From contig PNAM01000118.1 of the NCBI GenBank assembly GCA_003170275.1, positions 85,093-149,092 on the forward strand: DNA of 64,000 nucleotides, written 5' to 3'. The position numbers were made by a program, and so were the translations under genes. Source of the stretch: Myxococcales bacterium (GTDB taxonomy: Bacteria; Myxococcota_A; Polyangia; Palsa-1104). Under the pieces are notes generated by a model, which saw only the letters and a list, made by a program, of their open reading frames with translations, was not told where the DNA came from and made no database searches. Positions 43,088 to 51,388 of the stretch are shown here, piece by piece; within the stretch, counting starts at the first letter, position 1; the number at the start of each line of letters is the position of its first letter.

Positions 43088-43321
43088 ATGAGTACGTCTT
43101 TGAAGTCGATGCTGGCGTCTTATTTGAGGCATTTGAAGGAGACGGTGGCGGAGCCGACGGCGGAGCGGCTCGAGGAGGCGCGCAAGTTGGAGGCGCTGTA
43201 TAGAATCGGCTTCGTGGGCGAGCGCGAGGAGGGGGACCAGGAGCTGGTGTCCAAGCTGCACGAGCACATCGCGATCAGCCGCGAGGAGCTCGAGCGGCGC
43301 ACGCACTTTCTGTCGAGCTGA
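43088..43321 (+). CDS. Small helical protein, unknown function
   Basis: This 77-residue, charged, mostly helical protein (SLKSMLASYLRHLKETVAEP, ERLEEARKLEALYRI, SREELERRTHF) has no signal peptide, membrane segment or Cys. Its codon use is less extreme in GC at the 5' end than that of its neighbours. It is followed after 3 nt by the esterase gene, so the two are probably one transcript. I do not recognise the family. Confidence 0.6.
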   Translation: MSTSLKSMLASYLRHLKETVAEPTAERLEEARKLEALYRIGFVGEREEGDQELVSKLHEHIAISREELERRTHFLSS

Positions 43322-43324
43322 TCG

Positions 43325-44041
43325 ATGAGACTGCGCACGCTCGGCGGATTGCAGGCGGTGATCGCGGGAGGCCCCGACGGCCAGGGCGGCGGGGACGGGC
43401 CGGTGGTGGTGTTGTGTCACGGCTTCGGCGCGCCGGGCGACGATCTGGTCGGGCTGGTGCCGCTGTTGAAGGCGCCGCCCGAGCTGCGCTTCGTCTTTCC
43501 CGCCGCGCCGCTCGCGCTCGACGGCGTGGGCGACGCGCGTGCGTGGTGGATGATCGAGCTCGAGCGCTTGCAGCTCGGCGTGCGGCGCCCGCGCGATCTG
43601 GCCGAGGTGCCGCGGGGGCTGGTCGAGGCGCGCGCGCTGCTGGCGTCGCTGCTCGACGCGGTGCAGTCCGAGCTGGGCGTCGCCGGCGAGCGGCTGGTGC
43701 TGGGCGGCTTTTCGCAAGGCGCAATGCTCTCGCTCGATGTCGCGCTGCACCGCGCTTCGCCGCTGGCCGGCCTGGTGCTGCTCTCGGGCACGCTGATCGC
43801 CGAGCCGGTGTGGACGCCGCTGTTGCCCGCGCGCCGCGGCCTGCCAGTGTTTCTCTCGCACGGCAGCGAAGATCCGCTGCTGCCGTTCGCGGTCGCCGAG
43901 CTGTTACGCGACCAGCTCTCGTCGGCCGGCCTGGGCGTCGAGTGGATGCCGTTTCGCGGCGGTCACGAGATCCCGCTGCCGGTGTTGCGCGGCGTGGGCC
44001 GCTTCCTAGCGCGCGTGCTCGCCGTCGACGAGCGGAAATAG
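43325..44041 (+). CDS. Alpha/beta hydrolase, phospholipase/carboxylesterase type
   Basis: This 238-residue cytoplasmic protein is full length for the small carboxylesterase/phospholipase family. It shows the HGFGAPGDD oxyanion region, the nucleophile elbow GFSQGAMLS, the Asp in HGSEDPLLPF and the His in RGGHEIPLPVL: the complete triad in order. It likely hydrolyses short acyl esters, lysophospholipids or protein thioesters. It is the second gene after the 77-residue protein. Its 3' end overlaps a convergent gene by 36 bp. Confidence 0.9.
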   Translation: MRLRTLGGLQAVIAGGPDGQGGGDGPVVVLCHGFGAPGDDLVGLVPLLKAPPELRFVFPAAPLALDGVGDARAWWMIELERLQLGVRRPRDLAEVPRGLVEARALLASLLDAVQSELGVAGERLVLGGFSQGAMLSLDVALHRASPLAGLVLLSGTLIAEPVWTPLLPARRGLPVFLSHGSEDPLLPFAVAELLRDQLSSAGLGVEWMPFRGGHEIPLPVLRGVGRFLARVLAVDERK

Positions 44042-44476
44042 CTGCGCGCCGGTGACCTCGCCCGCGCTGCGTCCCCATTCCTTCCGGCTGTAGTAGCGCT
44101 GCGCGCCGCGCGACGCGCCCGACACGTCGAGGCAGTAGTCGAAGCCGTTCTCGTTGCACGCGCGCGCGAGGTAGGTGACCCGCTTGCGCTCGTTGGTGTT
44201 CGGGAAGATCACATCGAGCACGCCGCTCTCGCGCGGCAGGAGGTGATAGTGAAAGCCTTCCCACTGGCCGGTCCACATGGTCTGGATCGAGAAGTGGCCG
44301 ACGGCGTGTTGGCTGTTCACGAACAACGCCAGGTATTGCTCGCGGAAGTCGCGCGGCGCGTGATCGACCCAGAATCGATCGAACAGCAGCGTCGGGTCGG
44401 GCGCCTCCTTGCGCATCGACCGCCACGCGACCGTCCCGAGGCCCAGCAGCAACAGCCCAAGCGCCAGCTTCTTCAT
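44006..44476 (-). CDS. Hypothetical exported or membrane-anchored protein
   Basis: This 156-residue protein has an N-terminal hydrophobic segment (KKLALGLLLLGLGTVAW) that may be a signal anchor, as no clear cleavage site follows. The rest is a compact domain with aromatic-rich strands (QTMWTGQWEGFHYHLLPRE, VIFPNTNERKRVTYLARAC) and two Cys (RACNENGFDYCLD) that could be disulphide-bonded. Function is unknown. It has the best -10 element in the window and overlaps the convergent esterase gene at its 3' end. Confidence 0.6.
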   Translation of the reverse strand: MKKLALGLLLLGLGTVAWRSMRKEAPDPTLLFDRFWVDHAPRDFREQYLALFVNSQHAVGHFSIQTMWTGQWEGFHYHLLPRESGVLDVIFPNTNERKRVTYLARACNENGFDYCLDVSGASRGAQRYYSRKEWGRSAGEVTGAQLFPLVDGEHAR

Positions 44477-44488
44477 GGGCCGATTATA
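44477..44488 (-). promoter_or_regulatory. Consensus TATAAT leaderless promoter
   Basis: Minus-strand TATAAT (44483-44488), 6 nt (CGGCCC), then ATG 44476. No recognisable -35 hexamer lies 16-18 nt further upstream. Confidence 0.6.
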
Positions 44489-44499
44489 ACGATTGTTCG

Positions 44500-45705
44500 C
44501 TAGCGCGTCTTCTTGAGGCCGGACCGCAGGAGGAACAGCGCGAGCAGCAGGACCGCGAACGCGAGGCCCGCGGGCACGTCGCTTCCAGCGACCGCGCAAC
44601 CGACACCGCCCGCGCCCTGGTTCGGGTTGCCGCCGCCGCCGCCGCCGCCCGGATCGGATCCGCCGCCACCGACGCCGCCGATGCCGCCGTCATCGCCGCC
44701 CGTTCCGCCGGTTCCCGTCCCGCCGTCGGAGCCGCCGGTGCCGCCCGTGCCGCCGTCGGAACCGCCGGTGCCGCCAGTGCCCGCGTCGGAGCCGCCAGTG
44801 CCGCCCGTGCCGCCGCAGGCAGGCGCCATATGGCCGGCCACGAACAGCGGGCAGGTCGCCGAGCCCCAGCCGACGCCCAGCGATCCGGTATCGGGATAGG
44901 TGCTGTCGACGCCGTTGGTCGTCGAGCGGAAGTAGTACTGATGGCAACCGTCGGCGAGCGAGATCGGCCCTTCGTAGGTCGCGTTGCCGGCGGTGCCGCG
45001 CGCCATCGGGAGGGTCTGGCAGGCGCCGTCGATGATCACCACCACGCTCGAAGCGGCCTTGCCCGAAGCGTCGTAGTAGGTGGCGCCGAAGGTCACCGCG
45101 CCGCCGGTCTTGCCCTTGACCGGGACGTGAATGCCGTCGGTGAGGTGCGGCCGGGTCACCGAGGTCTGCACGAAGTCCTGCGTCCAGTAGTTGGTGAACG
45201 CGGTCCCGCCGGCCGCGAAGCCGTTGCCGAGATGGGTGAAGTCCTTGGAGAAGATGTTGTCGCGGTGGCCGGTCTCGCCGGCGGGCGCGCCAATCTCGTA
45301 GAGCCAGTTGTAGACCGCGGTCAGGCCGTCGGGCACGCCGGCCGAGATGTTCTCGCCCTCCGACATCCACGACCCGGTGTAGAACGAGTTGATGCGCGCG
45401 AAGCAATCGGTCCCGTCGCACGAGTTGTGCTGAAAGCAGGGCTTGTCGCGCATGTCCACCGAGTGCGCGCGCGACGACTCGTTCAGCGCGTAGTTCCACT
45501 GCAGCGGCGGCTGCGCGGGATAGGACGCCCAGCCCGCCTTGGCCGGATCGGTGCGCGCCCGGTTGGTTCCGTAGAGCACGACGCGTTCGTCATAGCTGGG
45601 GTAGTCGCCGGTCGGCTCGCCCAGCGCGGCGGTGCTTTCGCTCACCGGCGCGGTCGAGATGCAGCCAGTGAGCCCCAGCACGACGAGCAGCAACGGACGT
45701 CTCAT
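44500..45705 (-). CDS. CAP/SCP-domain lipoprotein with MYXO-CTERM-like tail
   Basis: This 401-residue protein has a lipoprotein signal (VVLGLTGC). Residues about 38-185 form a CAP (SCP/PR-1-like) domain: NRARTDPAKAGW, LQWNYALNESSRAHSVDM, GENISAG, TGHRDNIFS and NYWTQDFV. A second beta-rich domain follows (about 190-300). Then comes a low-complexity linker of GGTGGSDGG-type units (about 305-365). The C-terminus has a Cys (GVGCAVAGS), a hydrophobic helix (LAFAVLLLALFLL) and a basic end (RSGLKKTR), the layout of MYXO-CTERM surface-sorting tags. A Shine-Dalgarno sequence (GGGAGG) precedes ATG 45705. Being lipidated at the N-terminus and tagged at the C-terminus is unusual. Confidence 0.8.
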   Translation of the reverse strand: MRRPLLLVVLGLTGCISTAPVSESTAALGEPTGDYPSYDERVVLYGTNRARTDPAKAGWASYPAQPPLQWNYALNESSRAHSVDMRDKPCFQHNSCDGTDCFARINSFYTGSWMSEGENISAGVPDGLTAVYNWLYEIGAPAGETGHRDNIFSKDFTHLGNGFAAGGTAFTNYWTQDFVQTSVTRPHLTDGIHVPVKGKTGGAVTFGATYYDASGKAASSVVVIIDGACQTLPMARGTAGNATYEGPISLADGCHQYYFRSTTNGVDSTYPDTGSLGVGWGSATCPLFVAGHMAPACGGTGGTGGSDAGTGGTGGSDGGTGGTGGSDGGTGTGGTGGDDGGIGGVGGGGSDPGGGGGGGNPNQGAGGVGCAVAGSDVPAGLAFAVLLLALFLLRSGLKKTR

Positions 45706-45986
45706 GGCGCCTCCCGGCGTGTAGCGAAAGCAAGTCCCAAGCCGCCGGACCCCGTCGTGGCACCCCGGCGCAAGCCGCGGGGATCTGCGAGGATCTCGTC
45801 GCTGCAAACGGAACATTGCGCCCCCCGGGGGCCGAAGGACCAGGGCGAGCTTCCGCACCAGCGAGGCGAACCGCCACGGCTCCTCGAGGTGTCAACAATC
45901 GGACGGATCCGGTCGCACCCCCCGAGAGATTCCGAAGAGATGGGCGCGGCACGGCGGTTGCTCCCGTCGGATGGCGGAGGCCCTAC

Positions 45987-47159
45987 ATGAAAATATTCAG
46001 CCTCGCCTCGCTCATGACCCTGTCCCTGTCGGTGCTCGCGGGCTGCGCCGAGAACGTCTACTTCAGCGACGACGAAGGCGGGCCGCGCGCGACCAGCTCG
46101 CTGGGGAGCCATCCCGACGAGCTGAGCCTGCCCTACGCCCTCGACACCAAGGTGAACGTCACCGTGCGCAACACCAACGGAACCAGCTGGACGGTGGTGA
46201 GCGACACGCCGGCGGTGTTCTCCATCGACAGCCTGTCGCCGGCGACGGACGGCAGCACGGTGACCGCTCTCGGTCACGCGCTGGCCGAGGGCAGCGCGCG
46301 CATTCGCGTGCTCGATGACAAGGGCGCCGAGCGCCGCAGCGCGCAGGTGACGGTGCAGGCCGCCGATCGCGCGCGCTTGTTCGCGCACGCCGATCTGCGC
46401 GTGCTCGGCAACGACAACCCCAGCGGCTACGACTCGGCCGAGGTCACCGACACGCGCATCCTGGCCGGCGGCAAGGCGGTGCTCGCGGTCGCCTACTACC
46501 ACGGGCAGGAGCGCGTCTACGGCCGCGGCCTGATCGCCGTCGACCCGGTGGCCATGCTCACCGTCGAGCCGATGACCACCTCGGGCGCGCCCACCAACGA
46601 GTTTCTGTTCGTCACGCCGGCCGCGCCCGGGAGCTACCAGCTGGTCGCGCGCCAGGGCACCCTCCAGCTCGCGTCGCTGGCGATCACCGCCGTCGACGAC
46701 AGCGCGCTGGTCGGGCTGTCGCTCGCCGAGGAGCAGGGCGCGTCGAAGGACGACAAGAGCCGGACCTGGGTGGCGGCGCGCGCGCGCGATGCGAGCGGGC
46801 GCGAGGTGCTGGGCGTCTACTGCGACTGGACGCTCGACGGCGCCGCGCAGGCCGCCGAGAACGAGACCACCGCCAGGAGCGGCGATCTCTATCGCTACCA
46901 CTACGACGCGACCGGCGGCCCGCAGCGGACGCTCTCGGCGACGCATGGGACGCAGACCGCGAGCGTGACCCTGCGCGCGCACGACGGCTACGTCAGCGAC
47001 ACCACCTACCTCGGCTGCTCGCTCGCCCCCGGCGGCGCACCACGCGGGACGCCCGGGTTCGCGCTGCTGCTGCTACTCGTGGTGGCCCTGGGCCAGGCGA
47101 TCCGCTTCGCGCAATTGCGCCGCGATCGCAGCGTGCTGCCCGGGCGGAGCCAGCTGTAG
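45987..47159 (+). CDS. Surface lipoprotein with Ig-like domains and MYXO-CTERM-like segment
   Basis: This 390-residue lipoprotein (SLSVLAGC) starts at ATG 45987 behind GGAGG (7 nt). The mature chain is beta-rich, with bacterial Ig-like patterns (VNVTVRNTNGTSWTVVSDTPAVFSI, then GSARIRVLDDKGAERRSAQVTVQA). A Cys-containing segment (GVYCDWTLDG) follows. A C-terminal Cys (LGCSLAPGG), hydrophobic stretch (FALLLLLVVALGQAI) and basic residues (RFAQLRRDR) resemble MYXO-CTERM but with 14 further residues after the helix. Those extra residues lie in the 87-bp overlap with the convergent kinase gene. The 281-bp region upstream holds nothing I recognise beyond a CCCCCGGGGG palindrome near 45822. Confidence 0.7.
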   Translation: MKIFSLASLMTLSLSVLAGCAENVYFSDDEGGPRATSSLGSHPDELSLPYALDTKVNVTVRNTNGTSWTVVSDTPAVFSIDSLSPATDGSTVTALGHALAEGSARIRVLDDKGAERRSAQVTVQAADRARLFAHADLRVLGNDNPSGYDSAEVTDTRILAGGKAVLAVAYYHGQERVYGRGLIAVDPVAMLTVEPMTTSGAPTNEFLFVTPAAPGSYQLVARQGTLQLASLAITAVDDSALVGLSLAEEQGASKDDKSRTWVAARARDASGREVLGVYCDWTLDGAAQAAENETTARSGDLYRYHYDATGGPQRTLSATHGTQTASVTLRAHDGYVSDTTYLGCSLAPGGAPRGTPGFALLLLLVVALGQAIRFAQLRRDRSVLPGRSQL

Positions 47160-49242
47160 GATGCGCCGGTAGATCGAAGCCGCCTGCTCGAACGCCAGCA
47201 CCTCCATCGCGTGCGACGCGCCGGCCACCAGCCGCTCGACGGCGTGGCCCTCCTCGCCGCCGGCCAGCCAGTGGTCGGCGATCGACAGCGGCGTGCCGCG
47301 CGGCGATTGCTCGAGCGCGGCGGCGAGCGCGCGATGGATCGCCTTGGCGGCGGGCGGAAGCACGTTGGCGCTCACCGCCTCGCGCAGGCGCTCGTGCGGC
47401 ACCTCGACCAGATCGTCCCGCCTGAGCCCCACGCTGCGCACCAGGAGCGCGGCGCGCAAGAGTGAAAACGCGCGATCGGCGGCCGTCCATTCGACGCCTG
47501 CCGCCTGCGCCACGACCGCCTGCGGCACCGCCGTGACCGCCAGCGCGACCACCTCGAGGAGCCGCCGCGCCTCCGCCGGCAGCTCGCGCATGCGCCGGTG
47601 CAGCGCCGCCTCCAGCGGGACGCCTTGCGCATCCGAGAGCGTGAGCTCGCGCGTGAACAGCGGATGGCCGCCGCTCTCCTCGACGATCCGCGCGCGCTGC
47701 GCGGCCGACGCGTCGGGCAAGAGTGCATCGACCAGCTCGCCGGTGTGCGCGGGCGACATGCGTTCGAGCGCGACCGCAGGCAGGAGCGCGTCGCTCAGTC
47801 CTTCGATCAGCGCCGCGGGCGCGCTCGAGCGCAGCGCGCCGACGAACAGGATGGGAACGTCGAACGGCGGCACCAGCACCTCGTGCAACAGCGCCAGGCC
47901 GTCCGGATCGGCCCACTGCAGATCGTCGACGATCAGCACCAGCGGGCGGCTGGCCGCGACCAGGCGAAACAGCTGGCGGCACGCCGCGAACAGCCGGCCG
48001 CGGCGCTCCTGCGCGGACCAGCCGGCGAACGAGCGCAGCTGCAGCTGGTCGATGGCGCGCACGCGGCCGAGGATGGGGAACGTGCGCGCGACCAGATCCG
48101 CGTCGTCGGGCAAGGGGAGGGTCTGGCCCACCAGGTAGCGGCCGAGATCGTCCATCAGCATGTCGACCGACTTGAACGGGATGGTCTCGCGCTCGTGACA
48201 GCGTCCCGAGAACACGATCGGTGAGAGCGGGTGACGGCGCAGCCGCGCCAGGAACACGCGCAACAGGGCGGTCTTGCCGATCCCCCAGTCGCCGGTGACG
48301 AACAGCAGCTTGCCGGCGCCGGCGGCGGACGCCTCGAGCGCGCGCTCCAGCTGATCGAGCTCGGCGGCGCGTCCGACGAACACGTCGGCGGAGCGCGACA
48401 CCGGCAACGCCAGGTAGGTGGCGTCGTCGCGGCGCAGCTCGACGTAGAAGCGCCCGAGGATCTCCGCCTCCGACGGGCGCGCCGCCGGATCGCGCCGCAA
48501 CAGCGCGCTGCACAGCGCGTCGAGATCGCCCGGCGTGTCGGGGCTCGCCGCGCTGGGCGGCAGCGCCTCGGTGGTCTGCTTGTTCATCATCACGTCGATC
48601 GGATGGCCGACGAACGGCGGCACGCCGGTGAGCGCTTCGTGCAACAGCGCGCCGACCGCGTACCAATCGCAGGCGGGCGTGAGCTCCGAGCCGGACGCCT
48701 GCTCGGGCGACATGTACTCGGGCGTCCCCAGCGCGAAGCTGACCATCGACTCGTCCGAGCGTCCCGCCTCGGCGCGCACCAGCCCGAAGTCGAGCAGCAC
48801 GACGCGATTCTCCGTGGTGACCAGCACGTTGGACGGCTTGATGTCGCGATGGATCTGTCCCTGCCCGGTGCAGCGCGGCCAGCCCGACTGCAAGCTGATG
48901 GAAGGCCCCACGCAGCCTGGCCTCGTCGTATCCTCCGGCGGCGGTCGGCGCGCCGCGAACGTGCGTGACCAGGTCCACGCCCACCACCAGCTCCATGGTG
49001 AAGAACCACTCCCGCTCGTGCTCGAACAGCTCGCCGAGCGAGACCAGGTTCGGATGGTGCACGTGCTGCAGCGATCGAAACTCGCGTTTGAAGCGCAACA
49101 GCCCGTCGGGCTCGCGCGAGGTGAGCACCTTGAGCGCGACGATGCGATCGCGCTCGGTGTCGAGCGCCTCGTACACGGTGCCCATGCCGCCCGTGCCGAG
49201 GCGGCGCCGGATGCGAAAGCGCGGCGTACCAGCAAACGACAT
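47073..49242 (-). pseudogene. Ser/Thr protein kinase-AAA ATPase with a frameshift in the kinase domain
   Basis: The N-lobe is in one frame from ATG 49242 (RLGTGGMGTVYEALD, ATP Lys in VALKVL, up to LAALHRAG). The rest is in the next frame (IHRDIKPSNVLV, LDFGLVRAE, GTPEYMSPEQASG, then an AAA domain with Walker A GDWGIGKTALL and Walker B LVLIVDDLQWADPD). The switch lies at the GGG run at 48859-48861 on the minus strand. One extra base there explains it, since removing one G restores LHRAGQIHRDIKPSN exactly. Everything else is intact (about 722 residues), so this may be a sequencing error, a recent mutation or a phase-variable site. Repaired, it would be a PknK-like kinase with a signalling ATPase module. 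Confidence 0.85.
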
Positions 49243-49257
49243 CTCCGCTTCAGTGTA
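49243..49257 (-). promoter_or_regulatory. -10-like element for the kinase gene
   Basis: Minus-strand TACACT (49252-49257), 9 nt, then ATG 49242. The spacing is longer than for the other leaderless candidates, so this one is weaker. Confidence 0.3.
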
Positions 49258-49267
49258 CGAGATCCGC

Positions 49268-49281
49268 TACTCTTCGGGGCG
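49268..49281 (+). promoter_or_regulatory. -10-like element for the Rossmann protein gene
   Basis: TACTCT at 49268-49273, 8 nt, then ATG 49282. It is divergent from the kinase element, with only 10 bp between the two hexamers. Confidence 0.4.
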
Positions 49282-49962
49282 ATGGCTCAACCGTGGCGGA
49301 CGCTCGCGACCACCGTCACCAATGAAGGGCGGCTCGAGCTGCGCCAGCGTGGCGCCGATCAGTTTCTGATCGTGGTCGGCGGGCGCGTGCTCATGACCAA
49401 CACCGCGCGCCGCTCCGAGGAGGCGCTGGCCACGCTGGCGTGCGCGCGCCTCACCCAGCGCGCGCCGCACGTGCTCATCGGGGGACTGGGCATGGGGTTC
49501 ACGCTGCGCGCCGCGCTCGACGCGCTGCCGCCGGCGGCCAGGGTGGTGGTCGCCGAGCTCACGGCGGAGGTGGTGGTCTGGTGCCGCGGCCCGCTGGCGC
49601 CGCTCACCGGCGGGGCGGTGCTCGACCCGCGCGTCGAGGTGGTGATCGAAGATGTGTCGAAGACCATCGCCGCGGCGCCGGCGAACGGCTACGACGCGAT
49701 CTTGCTCGACCTGTACGACGGGCCCAACGCGGCCACGCAGCGCGCGAGCGATCCGATCTACGGCGCCGCCGCGCTGGCGCGCACCCACGCGGCGCTGGCG
49801 ACCGGCGGTGTGCTCGCGGTCTGGTCCGAGGAAGCCGACGCGCCGTTCGCCCGCCGCCTGGCCGCCGCCGGGTTCGCCGTCGAGACCTTGCGCGTGGGAG
49901 GTGGCGGCCGAAAGCATCTGGTGTACCTGGGCGTTTGTCGTCGCGTAGAAGAGAGAGGATGA
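49282..49962 (+). CDS. Spermidine-synthase-like Rossmann protein
   Basis: This 226-residue cytoplasmic protein has the spermidine/spermine-synthase-type methyltransferase fold. HVLIGGLGMGFTLRAAL is the nucleotide-binding loop, RVVVAELTAEVVVW the acidic strand, VEVVIEDVSKTIA the next strand, and YDAILLDLYDGP the Asp-rich catalytic-type motif. GGVLAVWSEEAD follows. It lacks the N-terminal beta domain of true spermidine synthases, as do many uncharacterised bacterial relatives. It is co-transcribed with the next methyltransferase (ATGA overlap). Confidence 0.8.
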   Translation: MAQPWRTLATTVTNEGRLELRQRGADQFLIVVGGRVLMTNTARRSEEALATLACARLTQRAPHVLIGGLGMGFTLRAALDALPPAARVVVAELTAEVVVWCRGPLAPLTGGAVLDPRVEVVIEDVSKTIAAAPANGYDAILLDLYDGPNAATQRASDPIYGAAALARTHAALATGGVLAVWSEEADAPFARRLAAAGFAVETLRVGGGGRKHLVYLGVCRRVEERG

Positions 49963-50786
49963 ACCGCCTGGTCCCGACCTGCGATCGACACGCGCTCTAC
50001 GAGGTCGCGGTGCAGAGCGTGCAGTGGGAGCTCGACTTTCTCGCGCGCCTGTATCAAAGGCGCAACGGCCGCGAGGCCCGGCGGTTCCGCGAGGATTTTT
50101 GCAGCACCGCCGCGCTGGCGACCGCCTGGGCGCTGCGCGATCCGAAGAACCACGCGGTGGCGGTGGATCTCGATCCCGAGCCGTTGGCGTGGGCGCGCCG
50201 GCATCGCCTGCCGTTCGTGCCCGAGGCCGCGCCGCGCGTCCGGCTGGTGCGCGCCGACGTGCGCCGCCCGCGCCAGCCGCCCGTCGACGTGGCGTGCGCG
50301 CTCAACTTTTCGTGGTGGGTGTTTCACCAGCGCGCCCAGGTGTTGGCCTACCTGAAGGCCGCGCGCGCGGGGCTCCGGCCGGGCGGCCTGTTGGTGATGG
50401 ACGCGTTTGGCGGCGCGGACGCGGAGAAGGCGCTGATCGAGCGCACGCGCAAGGCCCGCGGTCGCACGCCCGACGGTCTGCCGACGCCTGCGTTCACGTA
50501 CGTCTGGGATCAGGCGCGGGTCAACGCGCTCGATCGGCGCCTGCTCGCGTACATTCACTTCGAGCTGCGCGACGGCCGCAAGCTCCAGCGCGCGTTCGTC
50601 TACGACTGGCGCATGTGGACCCTGCCCGAGCTGCGCGAGCTGGCGGCCGAGGCGGGCTTCCGCGACTTCGAGATCTACAGCGAGGGCTGGGATACCAAGC
50701 GCCGCCGCCAGACCGGCAAGATGCACAAGCGCGTGTCGCTCGACAACGCCGACGGCTGGACCGCGTCGTGTGTCTTGTACCGCTGA
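49959..50786 (+). CDS. Class I SAM-dependent methyltransferase
   Basis: This 275-residue protein starts at ATG 49959, overlapping the upstream TGA, with GAGAGAGG just before it. Residues 35-150 form a class I methyltransferase core: EDFCSTAALATAWAL (variant of motif I), VAVDLDPEPLAWARR (acidic residue for the ribose), RLVRADVR, VACALNFSWWVFHQR and GGLLVMDAFGG. The C-terminal part has FVYDWRMWTLPELRELAAEAG, typical of the final beta strands. Substrate is unknown. Pairing with a second Rossmann protein suggests a joint modification step. Confidence 0.85.
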   Translation: MNRLVPTCDRHALYEVAVQSVQWELDFLARLYQRRNGREARRFREDFCSTAALATAWALRDPKNHAVAVDLDPEPLAWARRHRLPFVPEAAPRVRLVRADVRRPRQPPVDVACALNFSWWVFHQRAQVLAYLKAARAGLRPGGLLVMDAFGGADAEKALIERTRKARGRTPDGLPTPAFTYVWDQARVNALDRRLLAYIHFELRDGRKLQRAFVYDWRMWTLPELRELAAEAGFRDFEIYSEGWDTKRRRQTGKMHKRVSLDNADGWTASCVLYR

Positions 50787-50800
50787 CGGCGCGCGCGCCG
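50787..50800. terminator. 14-bp perfect palindrome between convergent genes
   Basis: CGGCGCGCGCGCCG fills all but 2 nt of the spacer between the methyltransferase stop and the CDGSH-gene stop. As RNA it gives a 5-bp stem with a 4-nt loop on either strand, and there is no T-tract. It may be a short bidirectional terminator. Confidence 0.35.
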
Positions 50801-50802
50801 GA

Positions 50803-51003
50803 TTACGGTTGCGCGGGGCAGCTGAAGCCGTTCTTGCTGTGCGTCCCGTCGCAGAACGGCTTGTTCGCCGAGTCGCCGCAACGGCACAGCGCGAACTTCG
50901 GGCCGGGCGGCGTGAACGGCTTGCCGTTCTGATCGACGATCGTTACGTCGTCGCCTTCGACGAGCAGCGGGCCGTTCGTGCGGGCGGTGATCTTGGTTGG
51001 CAT
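50803..51003 (-). CDS. CDGSH iron-sulfur domain protein
   Basis: This 66-residue protein ends in the complete CDGSH motif CRCGDSANKPFCDGTH, giving three Cys and one His ligands to a [2Fe-2S] cluster. The N-terminal half (ITARTNGPLLVEGDDVTIVD) forms the swapped beta strand region. Its size and single motif match bacterial mitoNEET-like proteins, cytosolic here with no membrane anchor. Role: redox or Fe-S handling. Confidence 0.93.
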   Translation of the reverse strand: MPTKITARTNGPLLVEGDDVTIVDQNGKPFTPPGPKFALCRCGDSANKPFCDGTHSKNGFSCPAQP

Positions 51004-51015
51004 GGGGGAAAGGTA
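51004..51015 (-). promoter_or_regulatory. Leaderless -10 element for the CDGSH gene
   Basis: Minus-strand TACCTT (51010-51015), 6 nt, then ATG 51003. Confidence 0.45.
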
Positions 51016-51112
51016 GTCGGGTGGGTGTGTTTATTCAAGAAGAGGAATTGCCGGGCCTCGACGGTTGGGCGGTGCCGCCGCTCCGCCGAGGCCGGGTTCG
51101 ATCACCACTTCG

Positions 51113-51265
51113 TCAGACGACGACGCGTCGACCCTGAATCAAGCGGACCGCCACGACCACCACGGCGAGGACGATGAGGATGTGGATGAAGCCGCCCATC
51201 GTGTACGACGTGACGAGCCCGAGCGCCCAAAGAACCATCAAGATGACTGCGATCGTCCAAAGCAT
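51113..51265 (-). CDS. Lmo0937-type small membrane protein
   Basis: This 50-residue protein consists of two hydrophobic helices, MLWTIAVILMVLWALGLV and FIHILIVLAVVVVAVRLIQG, joined by TSYTMGG. It matches the Lmo0937 family of tiny membrane proteins, often stress-associated and of unknown function. The ATG at 51265 is preceded by AGGAGAT (7-nt spacing), so this gene has a leader. The longer frame to 51361 is rejected. It lies downstream of the large electron-transfer operon, after two hairpins. Confidence 0.75.
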   Translation of the reverse strand: MLWTIAVILMVLWALGLVTSYTMGGFIHILIVLAVVVVAVRLIQGRRVVV

Positions 51266-51350
51266 GGTGTATCTCCTGGTCTGTGCCGTCTTCATGGAGC
51301 ACGCGGCGTGCCATCGCGATCGCCCGCGATCGACGGCCCGGGAAGCCGAC

Positions 51351-51370
51351 AGTGGAAGCAAAGTTCCACT
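51351..51370 (-). terminator. Hairpin 18 nt after the end of the electron-transfer operon
   Basis: AGTGGAA (51351-51357) and TTCCACT (51364-51370) are perfect 7-bp arms with a 6-nt loop, just beyond the DUF2505 stop at 51389. A second 6-bp dyad, ATCGCG (51313-51318) with CGCGAT (51325-51330), follows. No T-tract is present, so termination would be weak or Rho-assisted. Confidence 0.4.
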
Positions 51371-51388
51371 CGGAGGGAACGGATGGAC

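Noticed and set aside
44690..44820. Microsatellite or intergenic repeat
   Set aside because: The GGTGGSDGG-coding repeat is in frame and forms the linker of the CAP-domain protein.
46993..48860. Continuation of the kinase's first frame downstream of the break
   Set aside because: The translation loses all kinase and ATPase motifs, which continue in the other frame to 47073.
48850..48872. Programmed ribosomal frameshifting in the kinase gene
   Set aside because: No slippery heptamer, stop codon or downstream pseudoknot is evident; a simple one-base error or mutation explains it.
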